DNA of 14,695 nt from positions 1 to 14,695 of the forward strand of contig JABSRK010000058.1 in the NCBI GenBank assembly GCA_013213915.1. The letters are read 5' to 3'. The notes under the pieces were generated by a model, which saw nothing but the letters and a program-made list of their open reading frames with translations, was not told the origin of the DNA and did not search any database. Positions 1-7,475 of the stretch are shown here, piece by piece. Each line of letters begins with the position of its first letter. Position 1 is the stretch's first letter. The DNA is from Planctomycetota bacterium. Lineage in GTDB: Bacteria > Planctomycetota > GCA-002687715. The translations under genes and the position numbers were made by a program.

Positions 1-1191
1 GACCGGTTCATGAAACGCACCCTCGGCGGCGGACTCATCCTGAAGCCTGAAGGCAAGACCCTCGCCTACCGCGGCGATGAGTGGAACGACGAGTACACCA
101 AGCTCTACACGCCCAAGTCCACCGTCACCGAAGACCTGGCCCGGCCCCTCATCGCGACGGCCAAGCTGTATAGCGACGACAAAGACGACCCGTTTGCCAA
201 GGGGCTCGAAGAGGTCACGGACGTGTATCAGTTCCTGCGCTACACGGCGGTGACCACGGTCATCGTCAACGGCGACAGCCCGGTGACCTTCGATGACAAC
301 TACTACCTGGTGGTCCCCAGGAAATCGAAGAAGGTCATGTGGCTGCCGTGGGACCTGAACTGGAGCATGGGCGGCTTCAACCAGGCCATGCGCGCCCCCG
401 CGGAAGACCTGGCCATCATGCAGCCGTCGGCCAAGAAGGCGTTCACCCGCCCTTTGGCGGTGCCCCGCTTCGCGAAGCGTTACCGCGAGATCATCGCCGA
501 ACTCATGGCCGGCCCCTGCTCTGAGGATTCCATGCTCACCCACATCCGACGCGCCCACGCCACCGTGAAGGACGCCCTCGCCCAGGAGGCCAAGCGCGAC
601 AAGGCGGTCACCGCGGCGAGCGAAGCCCTCGGGGGACCACGGGGCGGCCGCATGAGCATGTTCCGGGCCCGTGCCGGCGACGACGTTGCGGCGCTCGAAG
701 CGTTCGCCACCGCGCGCGCTCAGTCGGTCAACGACCAGCTCGCCGGACGCTCCAAGGGCCGCGCACCTCGAAGCAGGTCTGGCGGCAGCCGACGTGAAGC
801 CGTCCCCGGCTTCCAGGTCCGCGACGTCCTCGGCGGCACGGGCGCCCTCGATCCCGCGAAGGCGTCATTCAGCAAGAAGGACCTGGACGTCGCCATCACC
901 GCGGGCTTCGGTCGCACCGACGCCGACGGTTCCACCGACGTTAATCGGGACGAGTTGACGGCCGTGCTCCGCCGCTTCCTGAAGGCATCCCGCGGCTCCG
1001 ACAGGATCGGCGAGACCGACCTGGCCTCGTTCCGCTCCCGCCGCGCCCTCGCCCTCCTCGACGGCGACGACGACGGCGCGGTCACCGCCAGTGAATGGAA
1101 GGCGGGCATCGAGCGGCTGCTCCCCAAGTGGGACAAGGACAAGAACGGCGCCTGGAGCCGCAAGGAGTTGAACGTCGTCACCCTCCAGTAA
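1..1191 (+). CDS. CotH kinase-like protein with C-terminal EF-hands (5' end outside window)
   Basis: The frame is open from base 1, so the ATG at 10 is probably internal and the N-terminus lies outside the window. The visible part resembles the second half of CotH-family proteins, which have a protein-kinase-like fold. It has a DDNYYL motif (about nt 294-311) and a WLPWDLNWSMGG motif (about nt 341-376), matching the family's catalytic-loop and metal-binding segments. A basic, low-complexity linker (about nt 740-800) follows. Then come three EF-hand loops at about nt 919-954, 1060-1095 and 1132-1167. Each has Asp at loop positions 1 and 3 and Glu at position 12, so calcium binding is likely. 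CotH domains joined to EF-hands are typical of planctomycete surface or secreted proteins. The gene converges on the DUF1501 gene with a 32-bp gap. Kinase activity is inferred; the nucleotide-binding N-terminal half cannot be inspected. Confidence 0.8.
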   Translation, partial: DRFMKRTLGGGLILKPEGKTLAYRGDEWNDEYTKLYTPKSTVTEDLARPLIATAKLYSDDKDDPFAKGLEEVTDVYQFLRYTAVTTVIVNGDSPVTFDDNYYLVVPRKSKKVMWLPWDLNWSMGGFNQAMRAPAEDLAIMQPSAKKAFTRPLAVPRFAKRYREIIAELMAGPCSEDSMLTHIRRAHATVKDALAQEAKRDKAVTAASEALGGPRGGRMSMFRARAGDDVAALEAFATARAQSVNDQLAGRSKGRAPRSRSGGSRREAVPGFQVRDVLGGTGALDPAKASFSKKDLDVAITAGFGRTDADGSTDVNRDELTAVLRRFLKASRGSDRIGETDLASFRSRRALALLDGDDDGAVTASEWKAGIERLLPKWDKDKNGAWSRKELNVVTLQ

Positions 1192-1240
1192 CTGGACGAG
1201 GTGATCCCTCGAAGGAGACGATCTCAGGCGAGGATCGGCT
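1191..1240. terminator. possible bidirectional hairpin between convergent genes
   Basis: An imperfect inverted repeat pairs GATCCCTCG (1203-1211) with CGAGGATC (1229-1236), leaving one bulged base. Nested inside is a small GAGA/TCTC stem (1215-1218 with 1222-1225). It sits between two convergent genes and overlaps the stop codon of the DUF1501 gene. No T-run follows on either strand, so it is at best a weak or Rho-assisted terminator. Confidence 0.2.
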
Positions 1241-2684
1241 TGACCACGTTGCCGTGCACGTCGGTCAGGCGATAGCGCCGCCCCTGGAAGCGGTAGGTCA
1301 GGCGCTCGTGGTCGATGCCCAGAAGGTGCAGGAGCGTGGCCTGGAAGTCGTGCACGTGGACCGGGTCGTTGCCAACGTTGAAGCCGAACTCGTCGGACTC
1401 GCCGTAGGTGATGCCCGGCTTGATGCCGCCGCCGGCCATCCAGATGGTGAAGACGTAGGGGTGATGGTCGCGGCCCTGGTTGCTGGCGCCCAGCTTGCCC
1501 TGGACGAAGGGCGTGCGGCCGAACTCGCCACCCCAGATGACGATGGTGTCATCGAGGAGCCCGCGCTGCTCCAGGTCCTTCACCAGCGCCGCTGACGGCG
1601 CGTCCGTGTCGGTGCACTGGATCTTCAATTGCGTGTTGAGGTTTCGGTGCTGATCCCAACCCGCGTGCATGAGCTGGATGAAGCGGGTGCCGCGCTCGGC
1701 GAGGCGGCGGGCGACGAGGCAGTTGTAGGCGAACGATCCCTTGCGCATGACGTCGGGCCCGTACATCTCCAGCACGTGCTTGGGTTCGTCCGAGAAATCC
1801 GTCAACTCCGGAACCGACGTCTGCATGCGGTAGGCCATCTCGTACTGCGCGATGCGCGTGTCGATCTCAGGATCACCGACCTCGCGGGCGCGTTCGCGGT
1901 TCAGGGCGGCCAGGTCGTCGAGCATGCCGCGGCGGGTCTTGCGACCGATCCCCGGAGGATCGGTGAGGTAGAGCACCGGGTCGCCCGCACCACGGAACTT
2001 CACCCCCTGGTAGACCGACGGCAAGAAGCCGCTGCCCCAGTAGTAGTCATAGAAGATCTGCCCGCAGGACTCCTCCTTGTCGAGGGAGGTCATGGCCACG
2101 AACGTGGGGAGGTTGTCGGTCTCGCGGCCGAGGCCGTACGAGAGCCACGACCCCATACTCGGTCGCCCGGGGCGCTCGTCGCCGGTGAGGAAGTAGGTGA
2201 TCGCCGGCGCGTGGTTGACCTGGGTCGTGTGCATGGACTTGATGAAGCACAGCTTGTCGGCGATCTCCGCGGTCTTCGGCAGGAAGTCCGAGACGGTGGC
2301 CCCGCTCTCCCCGTGGCGCGCGAACTTGGTGATCTCGGACAGTACGGGCCGGGCCTTCTGACCACCGGTCATGGTGCTGAAGCGCCTGCCGCCGACGATC
2401 TCGTCCGGGATCTGGATGCCGTGCATCTCCCGGAGCTTGGGCTTCCAGTCGAACAGGTCCACGTGGGACGGCGCCCCGTTCTGCAGCAGGTAGATGACGC
2501 GCTTGGCCTTGGGTGCGTGGTGCGGCAACCCGGGTAACCCGTTGCCACCCGGGTCCTGCGGCGACGACTCCGACGTAAACAAGGAACCGAGGGCCGCCGC
2601 TCCAACGCCCAGGGCCGACTGGCCGAAGAAAGCGCGACGGGTCAGCGCCCTGGCGTGGTCGATGATCGGGTTCACGTCGCTCAT
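1224..2684 (-). CDS. DUF1501 domain-containing protein, Tat-exported
   Basis: This is a 486-residue protein of the DUF1501 family, which belongs to the alkaline phosphatase/sulfatase-like superfamily. The N-terminus has a Tat signal: TRRAFFG at residues 15-21, followed by a hydrophobic Ala/Gly/Leu stretch to about residue 36. Family motifs are present: a QNGAPSHVDLFD segment near residues 68-79 (first metal-ligand-type Asp), WGGEFGRTP near 384, GRDHHPYVF near 400 and HDFQATLLHLLG near 444. I chose the ATG at 2684, which overlaps the stop of the upstream PSD1 frame as ATGA, over an in-frame ATG at 2726. The later start places the twin Arg correctly near the N-terminus and suggests translational coupling. 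DUF1501 genes are regularly found next to DUF1549/DUF1553 genes in planctomycetes. The substrate is unknown; hydrolase-like activity is inferred from the fold only. Confidence 0.9.
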   Translation of the reverse strand: MSDVNPIIDHARALTRRAFFGQSALGVGAAALGSLFTSESSPQDPGGNGLPGLPHHAPKAKRVIYLLQNGAPSHVDLFDWKPKLREMHGIQIPDEIVGGRRFSTMTGGQKARPVLSEITKFARHGESGATVSDFLPKTAEIADKLCFIKSMHTTQVNHAPAITYFLTGDERPGRPSMGSWLSYGLGRETDNLPTFVAMTSLDKEESCGQIFYDYYWGSGFLPSVYQGVKFRGAGDPVLYLTDPPGIGRKTRRGMLDDLAALNRERAREVGDPEIDTRIAQYEMAYRMQTSVPELTDFSDEPKHVLEMYGPDVMRKGSFAYNCLVARRLAERGTRFIQLMHAGWDQHRNLNTQLKIQCTDTDAPSAALVKDLEQRGLLDDTIVIWGGEFGRTPFVQGKLGASNQGRDHHPYVFTIWMAGGGIKPGITYGESDEFGFNVGNDPVHVHDFQATLLHLLGIDHERLTYRFQGRRYRLTDVHGNVVKPILA

Positions 2685-3361
2685 GGCTTGGACAGGACCT
2701 CGTCCAGGTTGAGAAGAATGGAACAAACGACCGTGTAGGCGGCGTGATCGAGGAGATCGAGGGACGCGTCGCGAGGTGACGCTCCGACCGAGAGGAGCTT
2801 GTTGGCCTCTTTCGTATCACGCGCGAAGTCCGCCCGCGCACTGCGCCATCGGGCCACCAGGATGTCGCGCTCCTGCCGCGAAGGCCGGCGTGACGTGGCG
2901 GTGCGGAACGCCCAGGCGATGCGCGCAGCGACGTCGTCCCCTCCCTCCCGCAACACACGCTCGGCGAAGAACCGCGCGGCCTCGACGAACGCGGTCTCGT
3001 TGAGGGTCGTCAACGCGTGCAAGGGTGAGTTGGTGCGCACCTGCTTGACCACGCAGGTCTGACGCTTTCCGTTGTCGAAGAAGACCGTCGGACCGACAAT
3101 CCTGCGCCAGAACACGTACAGGCTGCGGCGGTAGAGGGCATCTCCGGCGTCAGCCCGGTAGCGGATCTTGCCGAACGTGGCCTCTGCCCAGATACCGGCA
3201 GGCTGATAGGGCCTCACCGACGGGCCGCCGATGGTGCCGTTGAGCAGCCCTCCGAGCGCCAGCGCCTGATCACGGAGCATCCACGAGGGCATGCGGAACC
3301 GGGGTCCGCGAGCCAGCAGGACGTTATGGGGATCCGCTTCGTAATCTGCACGCGGGCGGTG
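2681..3361 (-). CDS. C-terminal fragment of frame-broken DUF1553 (PSD1) protein
   Basis: This is the 3' part of the PSD1-type gene, in a different frame from its 5' part. Homologous sequence can be read from about 3361: HRPRADYEADPHN, then LLARGPRFRMPSW and MLRDQALA, which is the conserved end of DUF1553. It continues with a block ending in NSPLHALTTLNE, a Lys/Arg-rich helical segment, and a C-terminus that includes SILLNLDEVLSKP. The only obvious in-frame ATG is at 3292, inside the conserved RFRMPSW motif, so it is unlikely to be a native start. The TGA stop at 2681-2683 overlaps the DUF1501 ATG by 4 bp. That is the arrangement expected of an originally intact gene whose terminus couples to the downstream start. 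The fragment is either pseudogene debris or the product of a sequencing or assembly error at the join. Confidence 0.8.
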   Translation of the reverse strand, partial: HRPRADYEADPHNVLLARGPRFRMPSWMLRDQALALGGLLNGTIGGPSVRPYQPAGIWAEATFGKIRYRADAGDALYRRSLYVFWRRIVGPTVFFDNGKRQTCVVKQVRTNSPLHALTTLNETAFVEAARFFAERVLREGGDDVAARIAWAFRTATSRRPSRQERDILVARWRSARADFARDTKEANKLLSVGASPRDASLDLLDHAAYTVVCSILLNLDEVLSKP

Positions 3362-5619
3362 TGCAGGGCCTTCACATCCCAGCCGCTGCCCACGAACGTC
3401 CGCGCGAGCCAGTCCAGCAAGCGTTGATGGGATGGAATCGCGCCCTGCTGCCCGAAGTTCTCGGAGGTCTCCACGAGGCCGCGACCGAAGAAGGTCTGCC
3501 AGTGGCGATTGACGGTGACCCGCGCCGTCAGCGGGTTGTCGTCGGCTACCAGCCAGCGCGCGAGGCTCATGCGGTCCTTACGAACGCCCGCGGGCATGGG
3601 AGGAAGGAACGCGGGCGTCCCCTCCTTGACCGTTTCGAGGCGGCGGTCGTAGACGCCGCGCTCCAGGATGCGAGACGTGCGACGTCGGTTAGCGGGGAGG
3701 GTGTCCATGACCATGACCGTGGCGACCCTCTTGGCGATGGCGGCGCGCTCAGCATTCAGACCGGCCAGCTTCTTGGCGGATGCGCGCCACTTCGCGGAGG
3801 TCTTCTCACGATGGTGCTCGAGCAGCAACGTACGCTGCGCCTCATCTCGGTCCGGCGCCGCAACCAGCAACGCACGGACAACCGGACCGGGCATCCCCCC
3901 GATGGTCTCGTCGACCTTGCGGAAGTAGACCCCCGCCGCCCCGCCCGTGTTGACGATCTTCAGCAACAGCTCGTTGCGACCTTTCACCAGATCAAGACGC
4001 GTCCGCTCCTGGTCGGCGGCGACCCCGCGGGCGACGTTCTTCGAGAAGACCTTGGCCCCGTTGAGCCACACCTGGATCCCGTCGTCTGAGCCAAGGGAGA
4101 TGTCCACGGAGCGCGCGCTCGGCGCCTGGACGACGCGATGAAGATAGGTGGCGCCCAGACCGTCGTCGATGGCGTGTACGCCACCGTCCACCAGCTCCGG
4201 TGCCTTGCGCCACGTCTTCTTCCCCCCCTCGTAGCTGCGCGCCAGATCGACGCCCCGCTCAGGGCCATACTCCTTGGCAAACGCCTTGCTCCCGTCTCCT
4301 CCTGGGGGCGCCAGGGGACCGACCAGGTGCCAGTCCTCCAGCGTGATCATGGCCAACTCGGCGCCGGATTGGCGCAGACGAACCAGGGTCTCCTTCTCCC
4401 ACGTACGCTGCCCCCCATCGATCTCGGGATCAGGCGCGCGCATGCTCCGGGTCAGGGTCTCGACCTCCGCGCCGATCTCGGCGAGCCGCGCGCGCTGCGC
4501 CGCGGTCTGGTAGCGAAGCGTCGGCGGCGCCTTGCCCTGTCCCCCCGCCCCGCTCTCCGACGTCTGGTCGAAGAACGCGAACAGCCGGTAGTACTCCTTC
4601 TGCGTGACCGGGTCGAACTTGTGGTCGTGGCATCGAGCGCAGGTCATGGTCAGCCCGAGCCACACCGTGGCGGTGGTCTCGGTGCGATCGAAGACGTTCT
4701 CGATCCGTGTCTCCTCCGCGATGCGCCCGCCCTCGCCGTTGTACATGTGGTTGCGGTTGAATCCCGAGGCGACGACCTGCTCCGGTGTCGCGTCCGGGAT
4801 GAGATCGCCAGCCAGAGCCTCCACCGTGAATCGATCGAACGGGAGGTTGTCGTTGAGAGAGTTGACCAACCAGTCACGCCAGGGCCACATGGTCCGCGTC
4901 GGGTCCGCCTGAAATCCGTCCGTGTCGGCGTAGCGCGCGGCGTCCAGCCACTCCCAGGCCATGCGCTCGCCGTAGCGGGGGGACCGCAGCAAGCGATCCA
5001 CAACGCGCTCGTACGCGTCCGCCGACGTGTCCGCGAGGAAGGCGTCGATCTCCTCCAAGGTTGGCGGCAGCCCGGTCAGATCCAGGGTCACCCGGCGCAG
5101 TAACCCCGCGGTATCCGCTTCCGGCGACGGTCTCAGCCCTTCACGCTCGAGACGCGCGAGCACGAATCGATCGATGTCGTTCCGTGGCCACGCGCCGTCC
5201 GCAACGACAGGCGGCGACAGCCTCTGCGGGGCGTCGAACGCCCAGTGCCGGCCCCACCGCGCTCCCTCGTCGATCCACCGCTTCAGCGTCTCGATCTCTG
5301 CCGCCGAGAGCGACAGGTTGGAATCGGCGGGCGGCATGCGCTTCCCCGGATCGGTCGCGGTGATCTTCGCGATCAGCTTGCTGTCGGCGCTCCGATGCGG
5401 CACCACGACCGGGTCGTCTGTGCGCAGAGCGGACGCCTCCGTGTCAAGGCGCAGCTTGGACTGCCGCGCGTTCCCGTCCGGACCGTGACACTGGAAGCAC
5501 CGATCCGACAGGATCGGCAGCACGTCGCGCTGGAACGACACAGACTGCCCCGCCGCCGTCGTCGTGACGACGACAACGGCCAACAGAGCGAACAAGGGCC
5601 TTCGGAAAGAAGCGTTCAA
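3214..5619 (-). CDS. PSD1 domain protein (cytochrome c-like, DUF1549/DUF1553), N-terminal part, truncated by frameshift
   Basis: This is a large exported protein of the planctomycete PSD1 family. From a TTG start at 5619 it has a signal peptide with a hydrophobic core rich in Leu/Val and a likely cleavage after TTTAAG. A first haem-binding CFQCH follows at about residues 41-45, with the PSCyt1 region and its MPP motif (KRMPPAD). The DUF1549 region comes next (NDIDRFVLARLE, LTGLPPTLEEIDAFL, YADTDG), with a second CARCHDHKFDP motif near residue 325. A beta-sandwich-like insert (DDGIQVWLNG) and the start of DUF1553 (RRRTSRILERG, NPLTARVTVNRHWQTFFGRG) complete it. The frame breaks at about 3361, and the last roughly 48 residues before the stop at 3214 are out-of-frame sequence. 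The in-frame ATG at 5697 would add a basic non-signal extension and almost abolish the gap to the divergent operon. The TTG has a GGCGGAG about 12 nt upstream. The enzymatic role of the family is not established. Confidence 0.8.
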   Translation of the reverse strand: MNASFRRPLFALLAVVVVTTTAAGQSVSFQRDVLPILSDRCFQCHGPDGNARQSKLRLDTEASALRTDDPVVVPHRSADSKLIAKITATDPGKRMPPADSNLSLSAAEIETLKRWIDEGARWGRHWAFDAPQRLSPPVVADGAWPRNDIDRFVLARLEREGLRPSPEADTAGLLRRVTLDLTGLPPTLEEIDAFLADTSADAYERVVDRLLRSPRYGERMAWEWLDAARYADTDGFQADPTRTMWPWRDWLVNSLNDNLPFDRFTVEALAGDLIPDATPEQVVASGFNRNHMYNGEGGRIAEETRIENVFDRTETTATVWLGLTMTCARCHDHKFDPVTQKEYYRLFAFFDQTSESGAGGQGKAPPTLRYQTAAQRARLAEIGAEVETLTRSMRAPDPEIDGGQRTWEKETLVRLRQSGAELAMITLEDWHLVGPLAPPGGDGSKAFAKEYGPERGVDLARSYEGGKKTWRKAPELVDGGVHAIDDGLGATYLHRVVQAPSARSVDISLGSDDGIQVWLNGAKVFSKNVARGVAADQERTRLDLVKGRNELLLKIVNTGGAAGVYFRKVDETIGGMPGPVVRALLVAAPDRDEAQRTLLLEHHREKTSAKWRASAKKLAGLNAERAAIAKRVATVMVMDTLPANRRRTSRILERGVYDRRLETVKEGTPAFLPPMPAGVRKDRMSLARWLVADDNPLTARVTVNRHWQTFFGRGLVETSENFGQQGAIPSHQRLLDWLARTFVGSGWDVKALHTARVQITKRIPITSCWLADPGSACPRGCSVIRRWRSEGCSTAPSAARR
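3345..3366 (-). other. frame break with missing segment in the PSD1 gene
   Basis: The 5' frame reads WDVKALH up to 3361 and then continues as nonsense to a stop at 3214. The 3' frame becomes recognisable at about 3361-3347 (HRPRADYEADPHN). In related proteins, as I recall them, the ALHR motif is followed by a segment of the type IVTSATYRQ before the DP-N-LLARGPRF motif. That segment is absent from both frames. The change is therefore a deletion of a length not divisible by three, not a simple single-base slip, and there is no slippery heptamer suggesting programmed frameshifting. Confidence 0.75.
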
Positions 5620-5739
5620 GGCATGATTGTAGGCTCCGCCCCCGCGCAGCCGCAAACATCGCATCTGGAGCGGGCTCCGAACGGCTACCCGAGCCATAGA
5701 CCCGCTGGTAATCTCCGCGCCTCACCTTCCCTTCGTGCA
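5620..5739. promoter_or_regulatory. divergent intergenic region between PSD1 gene and ETF operon
   Basis: This 120-bp region must hold the promoter of the ETF operon on the plus strand and that of the PSD1 unit on the minus strand. It contains a small inverted repeat, GGAGCGGGCTCC (5667-5678), that could be an operator, and a TAATCT -10-like hexamer at 5709-5714 for the plus strand with no convincing -35 partner. No Shine-Dalgarno sequence is apparent before the ETF beta ATG. Confidence 0.3.
5626..5655 (-). promoter_or_regulatory. candidate promoter for the PSD1/DUF1501 unit
   Basis: On the minus strand, TTGCGG (5655-5650) and TACAAT (5631-5626) are separated by 18 bp, resembling a sigma-70-type promoter. 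The -10 box lies only 6 nt before the proposed TTG start at 5619, which would make the message nearly leaderless. This either argues for a slightly different start or against the promoter. It is a pattern match only. Confidence 0.25.
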
Positions 5740-6489
5740 ATGAAGATCCTCGTCCCGACCAAGCGCGTCCCCGACCCCGATCAGCGCGTACGCGCCACCG
5801 CCGATGGTTCCGGCCTCGAGGACAAGGACCTCTACTACGTACCCAATCCCTTCGACCTGATCGCGGTGGAGGAGGCCCTGGCCATCCGCGAGCGGGAGAT
5901 CGAGGACTCGGAGATCGTCACCGTAGGCGTCGGTGTCACCGACTACGAAAAGGAGCTGCGCGCGACCCTGGCCATGGGAGCCGACCGCGCGCTGCTGGTC
6001 GAGACGGCAGCGAACCTGGACCCGTGGAACGTCGCGCTGGCCCTGGAGAAGGTCGTCGAACGGGAGCAGCCCGACCTCGTCCTCATGGGAAAGCAGGCCA
6101 TCGACGACGACAGCAACCAGGTGGGGCAGTTCCTCGCCGCCCGTCTCGGGTGGCCCCAGGCCACGTTCATCGCGAGCTTCGCCCTGGTTGAGGGAGGCGC
6201 CGCGATCCAACGGGAGACGGACACCGGGATGGAGTCGCTGAAGATCGCGCTTCCCGCCGTCGTCACCGCGGACCTCAGGCTGAACGAACCGCGCTACGCG
6301 TCCATGCCCCAGATCATGAAAGCCCAGCGGCGCCCCATCGACCGGGTGGCGCTCGAAGACCTGGGCGTCACCGTCGCGCCGCGCTGCGAGATCGTGGCGC
6401 TGGAGGTACCGTCCGCCAACCGCACCTGCGCGTTCCTCGACAGCGCCGACGAACTGCTCGACGCTCTTCGCAATGAGGAGGTGTGCTGA
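5740..6489 (+). CDS. etfB: electron transfer flavoprotein subunit beta
   Basis: This 249-residue protein is full length for ETF beta. It forms the AMP-binding half of the ETF heterodimer, which carries electrons from flavoprotein dehydrogenases to a membrane quinone oxidoreductase. Visible signatures are the N-terminal MKILVPTKRVPDP, the nucleotide-site segment MGKQAIDDDSNQVGQ near residues 118-132, and the block ending in ADLRLNEPRY followed by MPQIMKAQRRPI. The last block is the family signature and the dehydrogenase-recognition loop of the classical mitochondrial-type group, which suggests a non-bifurcating ETF. The ATG at 5740 gives the conserved N-terminus; the upstream in-frame extension to 5245 only shadows the divergent gene. 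It is the first gene of a four-gene operon, and its stop overlaps the ribosome-binding region of etfA. Confidence 0.95.
   Translation: MKILVPTKRVPDPDQRVRATADGSGLEDKDLYYVPNPFDLIAVEEALAIREREIEDSEIVTVGVGVTDYEKELRATLAMGADRALLVETAANLDPWNVALALEKVVEREQPDLVLMGKQAIDDDSNQVGQFLAARLGWPQATFIASFALVEGGAAIQRETDTGMESLKIALPAVVTADLRLNEPRYASMPQIMKAQRRPIDRVALEDLGVTVAPRCEIVALEVPSANRTCAFLDSADELLDALRNEEVC
6476..6481 (+). promoter_or_regulatory. Shine-Dalgarno site deciding the etfA start
   Basis: A perfect AGGAGG lies inside the end of etfB, 10 nt before the GTG at 6492. The alternative GTG at 6483 is only 1 nt from it, so 6492 is the better start. Confidence 0.6.
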
Positions 6490-6491
6490 CC

Positions 6492-7463
6492 GTGAAGGTC
6501 CTCGTCCACTTCGAACACGACGGCGGCGCCATCAAGCGTGGCTCCCTCTCGGCGCTCCGGTTCGCACGGGACGTGGCTGAACAGACCGGCGGCGCGGTCA
6601 CCGGGCTGGTCCTCGGCAGCGACGCAGGCGACGCAGCATCGGACGCCGCGCGCTACGTCCCCGTGCTGGTGGCCGATGACACGGCCCTGAAACCCGCCAT
6701 CGCCGGGCCCCACGCCCGAGTGATCGCCGACGCCGTCACGAGCGGCGGCTTCGACGTGGTCGTAGGTGCGGCCACCAGCGCCGGCAAGGACGTACTCGGC
6801 CGCGTCGGCGGGCTGCTCGGCGGCTTCATGGCGAGCGATGTGGTCGGTCACGAGGTCGCGGACGGCGAGTTGCTGTTCCGACGCCCCATGTTCGCCGGCT
6901 CCGCCATCGCGACGGTGAGGCTGTGCGGCGGCCCCCAGGTGGTCACCGTGCGCGATGCGAGCTACGAGCCGAGCGACGCCGCCGCCGAGCCGGGTGCCAT
7001 CACGCCCCTCGCCGTGGACACCGGGTCGCTCCCCCGCGACGTGGAGGTGACCGGCACGCCCCCGTCCCAAGGTGGCCGCCCCGACGTCACCGAGGCGCAG
7101 GTCGTCGTGTCCGGCGGTCGCGCGTGGAAGAGCAGCGAGGACTTCGAGACCCACGTCGGCGCCCTCGCCGACCTCTTTGGCGGCGCCGCGGGTTCGTCGC
7201 GGGCGCTGGTCGATGCGGGCATCACCCCGAACGAACTGCAGGTCGGACAAACCGGCAAGATCGTCGCCCCCCAGTTGTATCTCGCCCTCGGCATCTCCGG
7301 CGCGGTGCAGCACCTCGCCGGCATGCGCAACTCCAAGGTCATCGTCGCCATCAACGAGGACCGGGACGCGCCCATCTTCCAGGTCTCGAACTACGGCATC
7401 GTGGGCGACGTCTACGAGGTCGTCCCTTTGCTGATCGAGAAGCTGAAGGCCGCCGACGCGTAG
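6492..7463 (+). CDS. etfA: electron transfer flavoprotein subunit alpha
   Basis: This 323-residue protein is of usual ETF alpha length. The N-terminal domain starts MKVLVHFEHDGG. The C-terminal FAD-binding domain begins at about residue 208 (GGRAWKSSEDFE) and contains the signature stretch ITPNELQVGQTGKIVAP, then GISGAVQHLAGM, NSKVIVAINEDRDAPIFQ and YGIVGDVYEVVPLL. These residues hold the redox-active FAD that accepts one or two electrons from the partner dehydrogenase. I chose the GTG at 6492 because AGGAGG sits 10 nt upstream; a GTG at 6483 would overlap etfB by 7 bp and leave no room for ribosome binding. It follows etfB directly and precedes the membrane oxidoreductase by about 12 bp, so all are probably co-transcribed. 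Confidence 0.95.
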   Translation: MKVLVHFEHDGGAIKRGSLSALRFARDVAEQTGGAVTGLVLGSDAGDAASDAARYVPVLVADDTALKPAIAGPHARVIADAVTSGGFDVVVGAATSAGKDVLGRVGGLLGGFMASDVVGHEVADGELLFRRPMFAGSAIATVRLCGGPQVVTVRDASYEPSDAAAEPGAITPLAVDTGSLPRDVEVTGTPPSQGGRPDVTEAQVVVSGGRAWKSSEDFETHVGALADLFGGAAGSSRALVDAGITPNELQVGQTGKIVAPQLYLALGISGAVQHLAGMRNSKVIVAINEDRDAPIFQVSNYGIVGDVYEVVPLLIEKLKAADA

Positions 7464-7475
7464 AATGAGCGCGTG

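Noticed and set aside
1629..2537. 302-codon plus-strand frame opposite the DUF1501 gene
   Set aside because: It is a shadow of a clear DUF1501 gene and shows no motif of its own.
3214..3363. Programmed ribosomal frameshift joining the PSD1 halves
   Set aside because: No slippery heptamer or downstream structure is evident, and a conserved protein segment is missing, so a deletion fits better.
5667..5678. GGAGCGGGCTCC inverted repeat as a definite operator
   Set aside because: It is short, has a 2-nt centre, and occurs easily by chance at this GC content; it is kept only as a remark in the intergenic entry.
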